Source: Deltaproteobacteria bacterium (GTDB taxonomy: Bacteria > Desulfobacterota > Desulfarculia > Adiutricales > Adiutricaceae). Taken from it: a stretch of 32,008 nt of DNA. Of the stretch, positions 1 to 12,820 are shown one piece after another. Numbering within the stretch: the stretch's first letter is position 1; each line of letters starts with the position of its first letter. The notes beneath the pieces were generated by a model that was given only the letters and a program-made list of their open reading frames with translations, was not told the origin of the DNA and searched no databases. Location of the stretch: NCBI GenBank assembly GCA_031278475.1, contig JAITKK010000130.1:1-32008 (forward strand), given 5' to 3'. A program made the position numbers and the translations under genes.

Positions 1-2
1 CG

Positions 3-1505
3 GGCGCAATCACCAAAATCTCGGCCACTGGCTCAAGTATCACCTTGTCCGGTAATACCGCATTATACGGGACTTACTCATCGTGTAGCCCATCTTGCAG
101 GCTTGCCGGGGGATACACGGATGTTCCATTGGCTTCCGGGGTTGACGTTTTCAAAGGGAACACCCTAAACGTTACAATGCCCGGGACCTCAGGCATTGCC
201 GTTGGCGTTAGGTCGGTCGAGAACTTCCAGTACTACAATTTTAAGTTCCCAGCAGGCGTCACCACCGGTGCTGTGGCCCTCAAGTTCACTGGAGCCGGTG
301 CCGTGGTGCTAAGCGACGGGAAAACGATCCCAAGCGTTATCCAGAGCGTCGACATTGAGGTCGGAGGCGCTTTCCCGGGTGTCGGCACCAGGTTGGTGTT
401 GGTGGACGGGAATATCCAGACAAGCGATGGTTCCGGAACCGAAATCTTCACCCAGGAAACGGCATCGGGCAATATGGGGATGTACGTCGCCATCGAGTAC
501 GATTTGGATTATCAAAGCGATGGGGGTTCGCTTGTAGCCGTTATACGCTCGGCCACGGTCGCCGAGAACTCCAAGTCGCTATCGGAGGCATTTTTGTCGG
601 CCGCCATACTGGTAAACCAGGGGGCGGACCTTGCCGCGCAGAAGGGCATGAACAATGCGGTGATGGCCGCCTACGAGAGCGTGGGCTGGAATATCTTCTC
701 CGCCATCGCGTTCAGCCACCTCCGGCATGAGACCGGCTCCCACGTGGACGCCTCGTCCTACTCCCTCCAGGTGGGTGTGTCCAAGGGGTTCGACATAGCG
801 GGGTCCAGGCTCACGGTGGGGGTGTTCGTCGAGGGGGGCCGCGGGAGCTACGACACCTACAACCACTACCCGGGCGTGGGCGACATCAGGGGCAAGGGCA
901 AGGGCGAGTACCTGGGCGCAGGCATCCTGGCGCGCCTTGAGCTTGCCCGGTCAGACATCGGGAACCCCTATTTTGAGGCCTCCGTCCGCATGGGCCGGGC
1001 CAAGAACGATTTTTCCTCCGAGGATATGCCGGCAAACATCAACTCATACGACATTGGTTCCAACTACTACGGCTTCCACGTGGGGGTTGGCTATGATTTC
1101 AGACTCGGCGAGTGGGGGCGGCTCGACCTCGGGGCAAGGTACTTCCAGAACCACCGCGACGGCATTGATACCTTTGCGCCCTCCGGGGCCCCAGTCTCCT
1201 TCCATGCGGTCGACTCCAAGAGGCTTAGGCTGGGTGCGAGGCTGTTCTTCCTGGCCAACGATATGTTCAGCCCCTACATCGGTGCCGCCTGGGAAAAGGA
1301 GTTCGACGGGGAGTCCAGCGGCTCCGTCTTCAACCAGGCCATACCCGAAGTGCCCTCTCTCAAGGGGAACACCGGCATAGGCGAGCTTGGTGTCTCGGTG
1401 CGGTTTTCATCAAGCGTTCCCATAATCCTGGACCTGGGCGTGCAGGGCTACACTGGGAAGCGTCGGGGCTTCGGTGGCGGCGTCACGCTAAGCGTGGAGT
1501 TCTGA
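3..1505 (+). CDS. Autotransporter, C-terminal passenger end plus beta-barrel domain (5' partial; frame is open through the window edge)
   Basis: The frame is open upstream of the listed TTG at 45 (GAITKISATGSSITLSGNT...). The C-terminal ~280 aa has alternating amphipathic strands typical of an autotransporter beta-domain (SHETGSHVDASSYSLQVGVSKGFDIAGSRLTVGVFVEGG...; ends in ...LSVEF with terminal Phe). Confidence 0.8.
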   Translation, partial: GAITKISATGSSITLSGNTALYGTYSSCSPSCRLAGGYTDVPLASGVDVFKGNTLNVTMPGTSGIAVGVRSVENFQYYNFKFPAGVTTGAVALKFTGAGAVVLSDGKTIPSVIQSVDIEVGGAFPGVGTRLVLVDGNIQTSDGSGTEIFTQETASGNMGMYVAIEYDLDYQSDGGSLVAVIRSATVAENSKSLSEAFLSAAILVNQGADLAAQKGMNNAVMAAYESVGWNIFSAIAFSHLRHETGSHVDASSYSLQVGVSKGFDIAGSRLTVGVFVEGGRGSYDTYNHYPGVGDIRGKGKGEYLGAGILARLELARSDIGNPYFEASVRMGRAKNDFSSEDMPANINSYDIGSNYYGFHVGVGYDFRLGEWGRLDLGARYFQNHRDGIDTFAPSGAPVSFHAVDSKRLRLGARLFFLANDMFSPYIGAAWEKEFDGESSGSVFNQAIPEVPSLKGNTGIGELGVSVRFSSSVPIILDLGVQGYTGKRRGFGGGVTLSVEF

Positions 1506-1638
1506 TGTCCGCTTTGGAAGTTTAGGGCCGTTCCAATGCCGCGTTGGCAGGCAAAAGGGGATTGAGGCTTGGCCCGCCCTTGGTGGAAAGGAGCCCCATA
1601 GCCTCAAAGCCTTGCCATTGGCCCATTCTTCGCTTTGT

Positions 1639-1693
1639 GGGAATGTTTCGGGAATGGTTAGGGAATGGTTCGGGAATGGTTCGGGAAAATGCC
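1639..1693. repeat. 11-bp tandem repeat, unit GGGAATGGTTC, about 4 copies plus a degenerate one
   Basis: Read directly: gggaatgtttc / gggaatggtta / gggaatggttc / gggaatggttc / gggaaaatgcc. Confidence 0.85.
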
Positions 1694-1905
1694 GGGCGGA
1701 GGCCCGGGAAAGGCGTGCGAACAGTTGATTGATAATGGCGCGAGCAAGCCCGCAAGCAAGCCCGATAGCGGGTAAACTATTTCAGGGGCTGAAAGTTTTC
1801 CAATATCCGCCTGCCGCCATTAGGCGAGGATTGCGTTAGGGTAGGGGTTAGCGCCCAGCCGCGGGCGAGGGGGATCATCCCGCAATGGACGGTTGGGCCA
1901 AAGGG

Positions 1906-6441
<4,536 letters not shown>

Positions 6442-6605
6442 AAGGATAGCGGCCCCGGCCCAGGGGCCGGGGTTAGGGGAGGGCGCTTGCGCCTGGGCCG
6501 GCGCGGGCAGGGACCTTGGCCAAGAGCCGCAGAGGAAAAAGGGCCTTTTACGGCCTTTGATGCCAGAATAGATTGTACATTATAACGCCTTTGCCCAGCA
6601 ATGGG

Positions 6606-6735
6606 GGCGGAGGGGGGCATGATGGGGCATGGGGTCATGGGGGCATGGGGTCATGGGGCATGGGGTCATGGTGGAATGGTGGAATGGTGGGATGGTGGGG
6701 CATGGGGGATGTTGGGGCATGATGGGATGGGGAAT
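6606..6735. repeat. Low-complexity G-rich repeat tract (GGGGCATGGGGTCATG / GGAATGGTG units)
   Basis: Read directly: ggggcatgatggggcatggggtcatgggggcatggggtcatggggcatggggtcatggtggaatggtggaatggtgggatggtgggg... Confidence 0.85.
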
Positions 6736-6898
6736 TGCGGCAACGGCGGGGGGTCGCGGCCATGGCCGCATAGGGGGCATGTGGCCGGGCGGCATTGGGG
6801 TGGTAGGGGTAAGCAGGGGCTAAGGCCGGGGGGGACCTTTGGCGGGTGGCTTGCGGATGCCTTTGGCGGGCGGCCGGGGGATGCCCAAGGGGGCTCCC

Positions 6899-7756
6899 TT
6901 ATATGAGCGCCATCCCTGGCCTGAAGCTGTGGCAGCAGAGGTTTATGGCGACTGGGAGCGAGGCTATGTGGGTTGGGACTATCCTGGCCCTTAGCCCCAG
7001 GGCGCTGCAGCGCCCCCCCAAGGCCATGGGCCCCATGCCGGTGGCGTTCACAAGGCTTAGAAGCTCGTCTGAGAGCTCCCGTTCCCGCTCGCTCTGGCCC
7101 AAACCGAAGGCCAGGTCCCACAGGGCCCTGCGGGCGTGGCGGGGGGCGGACTCGAAGCTCCCGCCCACGCAGACGCCCACGTACCAGGGCGGGCAGGAGT
7201 CAGGGCCCGCCAGGAGGAGTTTTTCCACAATGGCAGCCTTCACGGCCTTGGGGCTGGTGCTGGGCGGCAGGTTGAAAAGGGCCCCCTTGTTGTCGCAGCC
7301 GCCGCCCTTGGCGAGGGTGAAGACCCTCGCAATGGATCCCTCCGTGGGGCTGAACTCCAGGTTAAGCGGTATGTCCCGGCCCAGGTTTTCCCTGGTGAGC
7401 GGGTCGGCCCCGGACTGCCTCAGGAAGGATTCCGCCCAAGCGGTTCTGGCGTATTCGATCATCGCCTCTTTCAGGGAGCCGCCCGTGAGGCGGATCCCCG
7501 TTCCCAGCTCCAAGAGCGCCTGGGGCAGACCGCTGTCCTGGCACAGGGGCAGGCGGTTTTGGAGGGCCAGGTCGGCGTTCCTTATGAGGGCCCTTAAAAG
7601 CTCCCGCCCCTTGGGCGAGGGCTCCGAGTCAATGGCCCTCAGGATGTCCTGCCTCACGAAGTCCGGGAGTTTGGTCGCGGTGTCCCTGATAAGCCTCCCA
7701 ACCGCCTCGCCTATTGCCCTTACGTCCAGCTCGCGCAACGCACAATCCCCTCCCAC
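6899..7756 (-). CDS. Fumarate hydratase / L-tartrate dehydratase-type alpha subunit (class I, Fe-S hydro-lyase N-terminal domain family); GTG start
   Basis: 285 aa. Motifs LCQDSGLPQALLELG, FTLAKGGGCDNKGALF, SCPPWYVGVCVGGSFE, NATGMGPMALGGRCSALGLRARIVPTHIASLPVAINLCCHS match the class I fumarase alpha layout. No beta subunit in the window. Confidence 0.82.
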   Translation of the reverse strand: MGGDCALRELDVRAIGEAVGRLIRDTATKLPDFVRQDILRAIDSEPSPKGRELLRALIRNADLALQNRLPLCQDSGLPQALLELGTGIRLTGGSLKEAMIEYARTAWAESFLRQSGADPLTRENLGRDIPLNLEFSPTEGSIARVFTLAKGGGCDNKGALFNLPPSTSPKAVKAAIVEKLLLAGPDSCPPWYVGVCVGGSFESAPRHARRALWDLAFGLGQSERERELSDELLSLVNATGMGPMALGGRCSALGLRARIVPTHIASLPVAINLCCHSFRPGMALI

Positions 7757-7779
7757 CGGTCCGCATCGATCCTTCTTGG

Positions 7780-7843
7780 GGCCTACTAGGCCCTTATTAG
7801 GCCTTTATTGGGCCCCTATTGGGCCCCTATAGGGCCCCTATTG
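7780..7843. repeat. 11-bp tandem repeat, consensus GGCCCCTATTG, about 6 copies
   Basis: Read directly: ggcctacta / ggcccttatta / ggcctttattg / ggcccctattg / ggcccctatag / ggcccctattg. Confidence 0.88.
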
Positions 7844-7873
7844 GCCCTAACATTGGCCGCTGCCATTGGTTTC

Positions 7874-8845
7874 TTACATGGCCATGATGTAGGGCTGGCT
7901 GGACAGCTCCCTCTGCCTGAGCTCCCTGCAGTAGGCCTCGGCGGATTCCTTGTCGTCGAAGGTGCCGCTGGTTACCCGGTAGAAGGTCTTGTTGTCCACG
8001 CTCACCAAGGCTATCTCGGCATTAAGGCCCTCGGCCAGGAACTTGTCCACCAGGCTCTTGGCGTTCCCCTCCTTTGTGAAGGAGGCCGCGATTATGGTGT
8101 AGCGCCTCTCGGAGAGGGGTTTTGGCGGGGGCTTGGGGGGATCCTCCCTCGGCTTGGGCGGGCTGAGCCTCGGCCTTTCCTTTTCCGGGGGCTGGGAGCC
8201 GGGCTCAAGGACCTGCCCCCTCGGGGGCGGGGCCTTGTCCGGGTCCAGGCTGCGGCCCAAAGGCTCCATGCGGCTTATCTTGGGCGCGAAATCCCTGGCC
8301 CCTTGGGCCATGGGGGCGCCTATTATCACCAACTCCTCCGGCACCGGGGCGAAGCCGAGGCCGGCCTCGGCCTCGGCAAGTATGCCGTCATCGGGCCCAA
8401 GGCCCCTCGCGGCCAAGGCCTCGAGCCGGGCCTTCTCGGCCTCGATGCGCCTTTCCTCTTCCAGCTCGAGCCTTGCGAGCTCCAGAAGCTCGGTTTCCGT
8501 CGGGGGCAGCGGGTTATCGTCGAACTTCTGGCTAACCACCGACTGGGGGCCTGGCTCTTCCCCGCCCGGGCCCAAGGGCCCGGAGGCCGAGGCGGACCGC
8601 CCATCCCCCCCGCCTTGGCGCCCGGGCGCGATGAAGGCGAGGAGCGCGAGTATCAGGGCCACGCAGAGGGCCGCCCACAGGAGGGCGCCCCTAAGGCGCC
8701 TCTTGGGGGGAAGGGGGTCCTGCGCCCTCGCGATGAGGTAGTTTCTCTCCTTTTTGGCCTTGCCCCTGCCAGCGGCGATGACCGCGAGGGCCAGGATCCC
8801 CAGCGAGAGCAGGGCGGAGAGCCCTATGATGAGGACCGGGCTCAA
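7874..8845 (-). CDS. SPOR-domain protein with an N-terminal membrane segment
   Basis: C-terminal ERRYTIIAASFTKEGNAKSLVDKFLAEGLNAEIALVSVDNKTFYRVTSGTFDDKESAEAYCRELRQRE is SPOR-like. Hydrophobic segments near the N-terminus (VLIIGLSALLSLGILALAVIAAG and GALLWAALCVALILALLAFIA). 4-bp overlap with the upstream pssA. Confidence 0.8.
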   Translation of the reverse strand: MSPVLIIGLSALLSLGILALAVIAAGRGKAKKERNYLIARAQDPLPPKRRLRGALLWAALCVALILALLAFIAPGRQGGGDGRSASASGPLGPGGEEPGPQSVVSQKFDDNPLPPTETELLELARLELEEERRIEAEKARLEALAARGLGPDDGILAEAEAGLGFAPVPEELVIIGAPMAQGARDFAPKISRMEPLGRSLDPDKAPPPRGQVLEPGSQPPEKERPRLSPPKPREDPPKPPPKPLSERRYTIIAASFTKEGNAKSLVDKFLAEGLNAEIALVSVDNKTFYRVTSGTFDDKESAEAYCRELRQRELSSQPYIMAM

Positions 8846-9702
8846 GGGGGGCCCCCCTGGGGCTGCCCGGATTCCCGGTCGCCCTCAGGCCCGCCCTCGC
8901 CGGGGAGGGGGGGCTCCGGCCCTGGGGCCGGGAGCCCCGCCTTCCTGCGGAAGAAGGTGACGAAGGGGCCCGTCGCCATGTAGAGGATGCAGACCGGGAG
9001 CAAGAGGGTCTTGACCTTCACCACCAGTATGCCCAGTACCAGGACGGCCAGGACCAGGGTCTCGAAGGGGTGCGGGTTCTTGGCTATGGCCTTGTGCTTG
9101 AGGCTGATGTAGTCCATGGCCGAGACCATCAAAAACGAGGTGACCAGGGTCAGGACCAGGATGAAGAGGGTGGAGGGCTGCAAGGGGTTGGGGCTCCTGT
9201 AGTGCCAGAACACCGCAGAGCACAATATGACCGCCCCTCCGGTTATGGGTATGCCCTGGAAGAAGCCCGGGTCCCTCTGGTCGGAGTTCACGTTGAAGCG
9301 GGCCAGCCTCAAAGAGCCGCAGGCCACGTAGATGAAGCAGATAACGAGCCCCAGGCTCAGGGTCTTGGTTTCCCCGCTCAGGGAGCTGAGGGCCTGGAGC
9401 TTCCCCGGCTTAAGGGCCCACTGGTACATGAGAAGGGCCGGGGCCACCCCGAAGGCGACCAGGTCGCACAGGGAGTCGTACTCCCTGCCGAAGAAGCTGG
9501 TGGTCTTGGTGACCCTCGCGACGGTGCCGTCCACCGTGTCCAATATCGCCGCCACGAGGATGGCGGTGGCCGCCGCCAGGAAGCGCCCGTTCACCGCCGA
9601 GATAAGGCCGTAGAAGCCCGCGAACAGGCTAAGGGCCGTTATCAGGTTGGGCAGCACGTATATGGTGCGCCGCTTGGCGCGGTTCTTGCGTTTGGGCGTC
9701 AT
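8842..9702 (-). CDS. pssA: CDP-diacylglycerol--serine O-phosphatidyltransferase (phosphatidylserine synthase); start trimmed to MTPKRKNRAKRR
   Basis: CDP-alcohol phosphatidyltransferase motif DTVDGTVARVTKTTSFFGREYDSLCD; YVLPNLITALSLFAGFYGLISAVNGRF N-terminus; multiple TM segments. The longer ORF to 9939 starts in non-conserved sequence. Confidence 0.9.
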   Translation of the reverse strand: MTPKRKNRAKRRTIYVLPNLITALSLFAGFYGLISAVNGRFLAAATAILVAAILDTVDGTVARVTKTTSFFGREYDSLCDLVAFGVAPALLMYQWALKPGKLQALSSLSGETKTLSLGLVICFIYVACGSLRLARFNVNSDQRDPGFFQGIPITGGAVILCSAVFWHYRSPNPLQPSTLFILVLTLVTSFLMVSAMDYISLKHKAIAKNPHPFETLVLAVLVLGILVVKVKTLLLPVCILYMATGPFVTFFRRKAGLPAPGPEPPLPGEGGPEGDRESGQPQGGPP

Positions 9703-9917
9703 TCCCTCGGGTCCTGCGGGGCGCCTGCCCCGGGTTGGGCGGCCCTTGGGGGCCCGCCCTTGTGTGGCCGTAGCCCGAGGCCTTGCCCAGGCCTCTGGCG
9801 GGCCCCGATTATAGGCCAATGGCAGCCTTTGGGAAGCCCTTTTGGCCAAGGGCTTGCCCGATCCTGTCCGATGCCGGCAAATGTTTGATCTTGAAAAATG
9901 CTTGAAATTCCTTATGG

Positions 9918-9934
9918 AAAATCTTAAAGATTTT
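9918..9934. promoter_or_regulatory. Short perfect inverted repeat AAAATCT-TAA-AGATTTT in an AT-rich intergenic region; function unknown
   Basis: Read directly. It lies between divergent pssA (-) and the Sel1 gene (+). Confidence 0.35.
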
Positions 9935-10163
9935 ACCACAATTGTACGGAATTTGATCTTTTTAAATTTGCGAATTTGGTATTTTTTGATTGCAAGGGTG
10001 CATCCTTAGGTGATAAAATCCAAGCACGTCAAAGACAAGGCTCAATTAAGAACAGCCCTATCGGGCGGCCCACCCCAACCCCGCACAGGCGCACGCCGTT
10101 TCACCAACCCACCTTTCTGGCCCGAACAGGGCCCTACCCCTTTGTTTCAGGTACAATTCAAGG

Positions 10164-11738
10164 ATGAGCGTCTCAGAGAAGACAAAAGAGCGGGCCTCCC
10201 TCAGAGCAAGGGCCGAGGCCGGGGATCCCCAGGCCCAGCTGGAGCTGGGCCGGCTGCTCTACTTGGGCGACGACGTCCCCCTTGACAGGGAGCAGGCCTC
10301 CCTGTGGATCGAGAGGTCCGCCTCGGGCGGCAACCCCGATGCCATGTACATACTCGGGAGGATGCTTAAGGAGGGCCCCGACGGCCCGGGCTCGGGTTAC
10401 AGCTGGCTCTCCCTCGCGGTCGAGGCGGGTCACGCCGAGGCCGCGGCGGAGCTCGCAAGGATGCACCTCTTGGGCCAGGGGGCGCAAAAGGACGCGGCGC
10501 TCGCCTTCGGCCTATTCGCAAGGGCGGCCCGGGACGGGCACGCCCAGGCGGCCTACAACATGGGGCTCATGTGCCTGGGCGGGCACGGGACCGAGCAGGA
10601 TCCGGAGGCCGCCTTCGGCTGGTTCAGGTCCGCCGCCGTGGCGGGTTTTCCCAGGGCCATGCTCTCTACCGGGCAGATGCTCTTTACCGGGGAGGGCACC
10701 GAAATCGACTTCCTGGAGGCCAGGGAGTGGTTCGAGAAAGCGGCCGACGAGGGCATCCCCGCGGCCGATTTTTATCTTGGGATACTCCACGAGGAAGGCT
10801 ACGGCGTCCCCAGGGACACGGACAAGGCCCTGGGCTACTACAAGCACGCCTCGCTTAAGGGCCATCCCAAGGCCAGGTATTACCTGGGCATGCGCTACCT
10901 TAGGGGCCAGGGGGTCCCGGCCGACCCGGAGGAGGCCCTGTTCTGGCTGAGGAAGGCCGCGGACGACGGCTACCACCACGCCTACCACGACCTGGGCAGG
11001 CTCTATTTCGAGGGCATCGGGACCGACAGGGACCACAGGCTTGCCATCCACTACCTGGGGCTCGCCCTGGAGAACGGCATCGGGCAGGCGGCGGGGCCGC
11101 TCTCAAGCATCTACCTGGAGGGCCAGGACGTGCCCCGGGATTACGCCTTGGCCAGGGCCCACGCCGAGACCGGGGCGGCCGCCGGCTCCCCCGAGGCGAT
11201 ACTGAATTTGGGCATCATCCACTTCAAGGGCCTGGGCTGCCGCCGCGACTGCGAGCAGGCCATAGGGCTCATCCAGAAGGCCGCGGCCCTGGGATCGGCC
11301 GACGCGCTGTACCACATGGGAAGCATGCACTACGAGGGCGGCTGCTTCACCCAGAGCTACGGGCTCGCCCACGAGTACTTCAGGCAGGCGTCCCTCGCCG
11401 GGTCCAAGAAAGGCTCCCTGTGGCTGGGGGTGATGCTCCTTAACGGCCAGGGGACGGAAAGGGATCCCGAGGCCGGGCTGTCGCTGGTCAGGGAGGCGGC
11501 CTTGGCGGGCGATCCCGAGGGCATGTATCTGATGGGCTGCGCCCTGCTGAACGGGCTTGGGCCCATAAGCTTGCCCAGCGCGGGCCTCGCCTGGCTGGAA
11601 AAGGCCGCCAAGGCGGGGAACCTCAAGGCCCTGACCGAGCTCGCGGCCCGGGAGGGCCGCGATGACCCCGACGGGGATCCCAATCCCCCCGCCATGCCCG
11701 GGGGAGGCGGGGACCGCTGCCAAGCCACGTTGCCATAA
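10164..11738 (+). CDS. Sel1-like repeat (SLR) protein
   Basis: 524 aa with about a dozen ~36-aa SLR units (AxxxLGxxYxxGxGVxxDxxxAxxWxxKAAxxG), e.g. ARYYLGMRYLRGQGVPADPEEALFWLRKAADDGYHHAYHDLGRLYFEGIGTDRD. No signal peptide evident. Confidence 0.92.
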   Translation: MSVSEKTKERASLRARAEAGDPQAQLELGRLLYLGDDVPLDREQASLWIERSASGGNPDAMYILGRMLKEGPDGPGSGYSWLSLAVEAGHAEAAAELARMHLLGQGAQKDAALAFGLFARAARDGHAQAAYNMGLMCLGGHGTEQDPEAAFGWFRSAAVAGFPRAMLSTGQMLFTGEGTEIDFLEAREWFEKAADEGIPAADFYLGILHEEGYGVPRDTDKALGYYKHASLKGHPKARYYLGMRYLRGQGVPADPEEALFWLRKAADDGYHHAYHDLGRLYFEGIGTDRDHRLAIHYLGLALENGIGQAAGPLSSIYLEGQDVPRDYALARAHAETGAAAGSPEAILNLGIIHFKGLGCRRDCEQAIGLIQKAAALGSADALYHMGSMHYEGGCFTQSYGLAHEYFRQASLAGSKKGSLWLGVMLLNGQGTERDPEAGLSLVREAALAGDPEGMYLMGCALLNGLGPISLPSAGLAWLEKAAKAGNLKALTELAAREGRDDPDGDPNPPAMPGGGGDRCQATLP

Positions 11739-12487
11739 CGGGTGCCTCGGGCGGCCTAGGGGGCGCCTTGGCCCTCCACTACGCCAAGGAGGGGGCCCTC
11801 TTGTCCCTTTGCGGCCGCAACGGCCCGAATCTCGGGAAATGCGCCGACGCCTGCGCTGCCGTGGGCCAAAGGCCCAGGACGGCCCTCTTCGACGTCCGTG
11901 ACGAGTCCGCCCTCAAGGGCTGGATAGAGGCCGAGGACGCCCACGCGCCTTTGGACCTGGTTTTCGCGAACGCCGGTATCTGCCGGGGGTTGGGCCCTGA
12001 CGGCCTGGAGGACCCCAAGGACTCCTCCGAGACCTTCAAGGTGAACACAATCGCCTCGACCCTTACGGCCGTCTTCGCGGCCGAGGCCATGCTCCGCCGC
12101 GGGAGCGGCCAAATAGCCATCATAAGCTCCCAGGCTAGCAGGATCCCCCTCCTAAACACCCCATCCTACTCGGCCTCCAAGGCCGGGTCGCGCTTCTACG
12201 GGCTCTCCATGCGGGACTCCTTGGCCAATAGCGGGGTGAGGCTTTCGGTCGTCTGCCCTGGCTATATAAAGAGCCCCATGACGGACAGCTTCAAGGGCCC
12301 CATGCCCTTCATCTGGACCGCCGAGAAGGCGGCCTCCCACATCTCCAAGAAGCTTAAAAAGAACCCAGCCATCATAAGGTTCCCTTGGCAGCTGAACTTC
12401 ATGCTAGGCCTCTACGGCGTGATCCCCGGCTTCCTGTGCCGCTGGCTGGGCAGGAGGTTCTCCTTCAAGGTCATACACGGGGGTTAG
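11717..12487 (+). CDS. Short-chain dehydrogenase/reductase (SDR); probable CTG initiation codon at 11717, overlapping the end of the Sel1 ORF
   Basis: The frame reads (L/M)PSHVAITGASGGLGGALALHYAKEGA...FANAG...IIISSQASRIPLLNTPSYSASKAGSRFYG: TGxxxGxG, NAG, Ser and YxxxK are all present. The listed TTG start at 11768 would delete the Gly-rich motif. No ATG/GTG/TTG lies in frame between the stop at 11663 and 11768. GGGGGAGG at 11700-11707 is 9 nt upstream of the CTG. Confidence 0.8.
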   Translation: MPSHVAITGASGGLGGALALHYAKEGALLSLCGRNGPNLGKCADACAAVGQRPRTALFDVRDESALKGWIEAEDAHAPLDLVFANAGICRGLGPDGLEDPKDSSETFKVNTIASTLTAVFAAEAMLRRGSGQIAIISSQASRIPLLNTPSYSASKAGSRFYGLSMRDSLANSGVRLSVVCPGYIKSPMTDSFKGPMPFIWTAEKAASHISKKLKKNPAIIRFPWQLNFMLGLYGVIPGFLCRWLGRRFSFKVIHGG

Positions 12488-12526
12488 CCAAGACCCCCCA
12501 AACCAAGAAAACAAGCCAAGTTCTGG

Positions 12527-12562
12527 ATCCCTCCCAGCGGCAAGCCGGCGAGGGATTTTTTT
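12527..12562 (+). terminator. Rho-independent terminator downstream of the SDR gene
   Basis: ATCCCTC CCAGCGGCAAGCCGGC GAGGGAT followed by TTTTTT; arms 12527-12533 and 12550-12556. Confidence 0.85.
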
Positions 12563-12720
12563 GGCCCTTGCAAGGGCGGCTGAAGCTTTCCGATTGTTAG
12601 CTATTATGGGAAATTATTGGAAAATATTTGACAACGAATTGAAAACAAATCGTGAAGCAATCGATAAAAATCAATGACCAATCAATAACCAACCGACAAT
12701 CAACAATAATCAACAATGAC

Positions 12721-12820
12721 CAATCAATAATCGCTCAATACCAATCAATAACCAATCAATAATCGCTCAATACCAATCAATAACCAATCAATAACCAATC
12801 AATAAACAATCAATAATCAG
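12721..12820. repeat. Tandem repeat array of 11-bp CAATCAATAAC and 21-bp CAATCAATAATCGCTCAATAC units; looser related repeats from about 12660
   Basis: Read directly: 21-mer 12721-12741, 11-mer 12742-12752, 21-mer 12753-12773, 11-mers 12774-12784, 12785-12795, 12796-12806, partial 12807-12820. Confidence 0.92.

Noticed and set aside
7808-9888. Plus-strand ORFs 7808..8983 (391 aa) and 9070..9888 (272 aa)
   Set aside because: Antisense to the SPOR and pssA genes, which have clear motifs. The translations lack domain character.
11768-12487. SDR start at the listed TTG 11768
   Set aside because: It would remove the TGxxxGxG cofactor motif that is encoded in the same open frame immediately upstream.
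12660-12820. Possible CRISPR array
   Set aside because: Repeats are 11/21 bp and directly abutting, with no unique spacers of constant length and no cas genes nearby.
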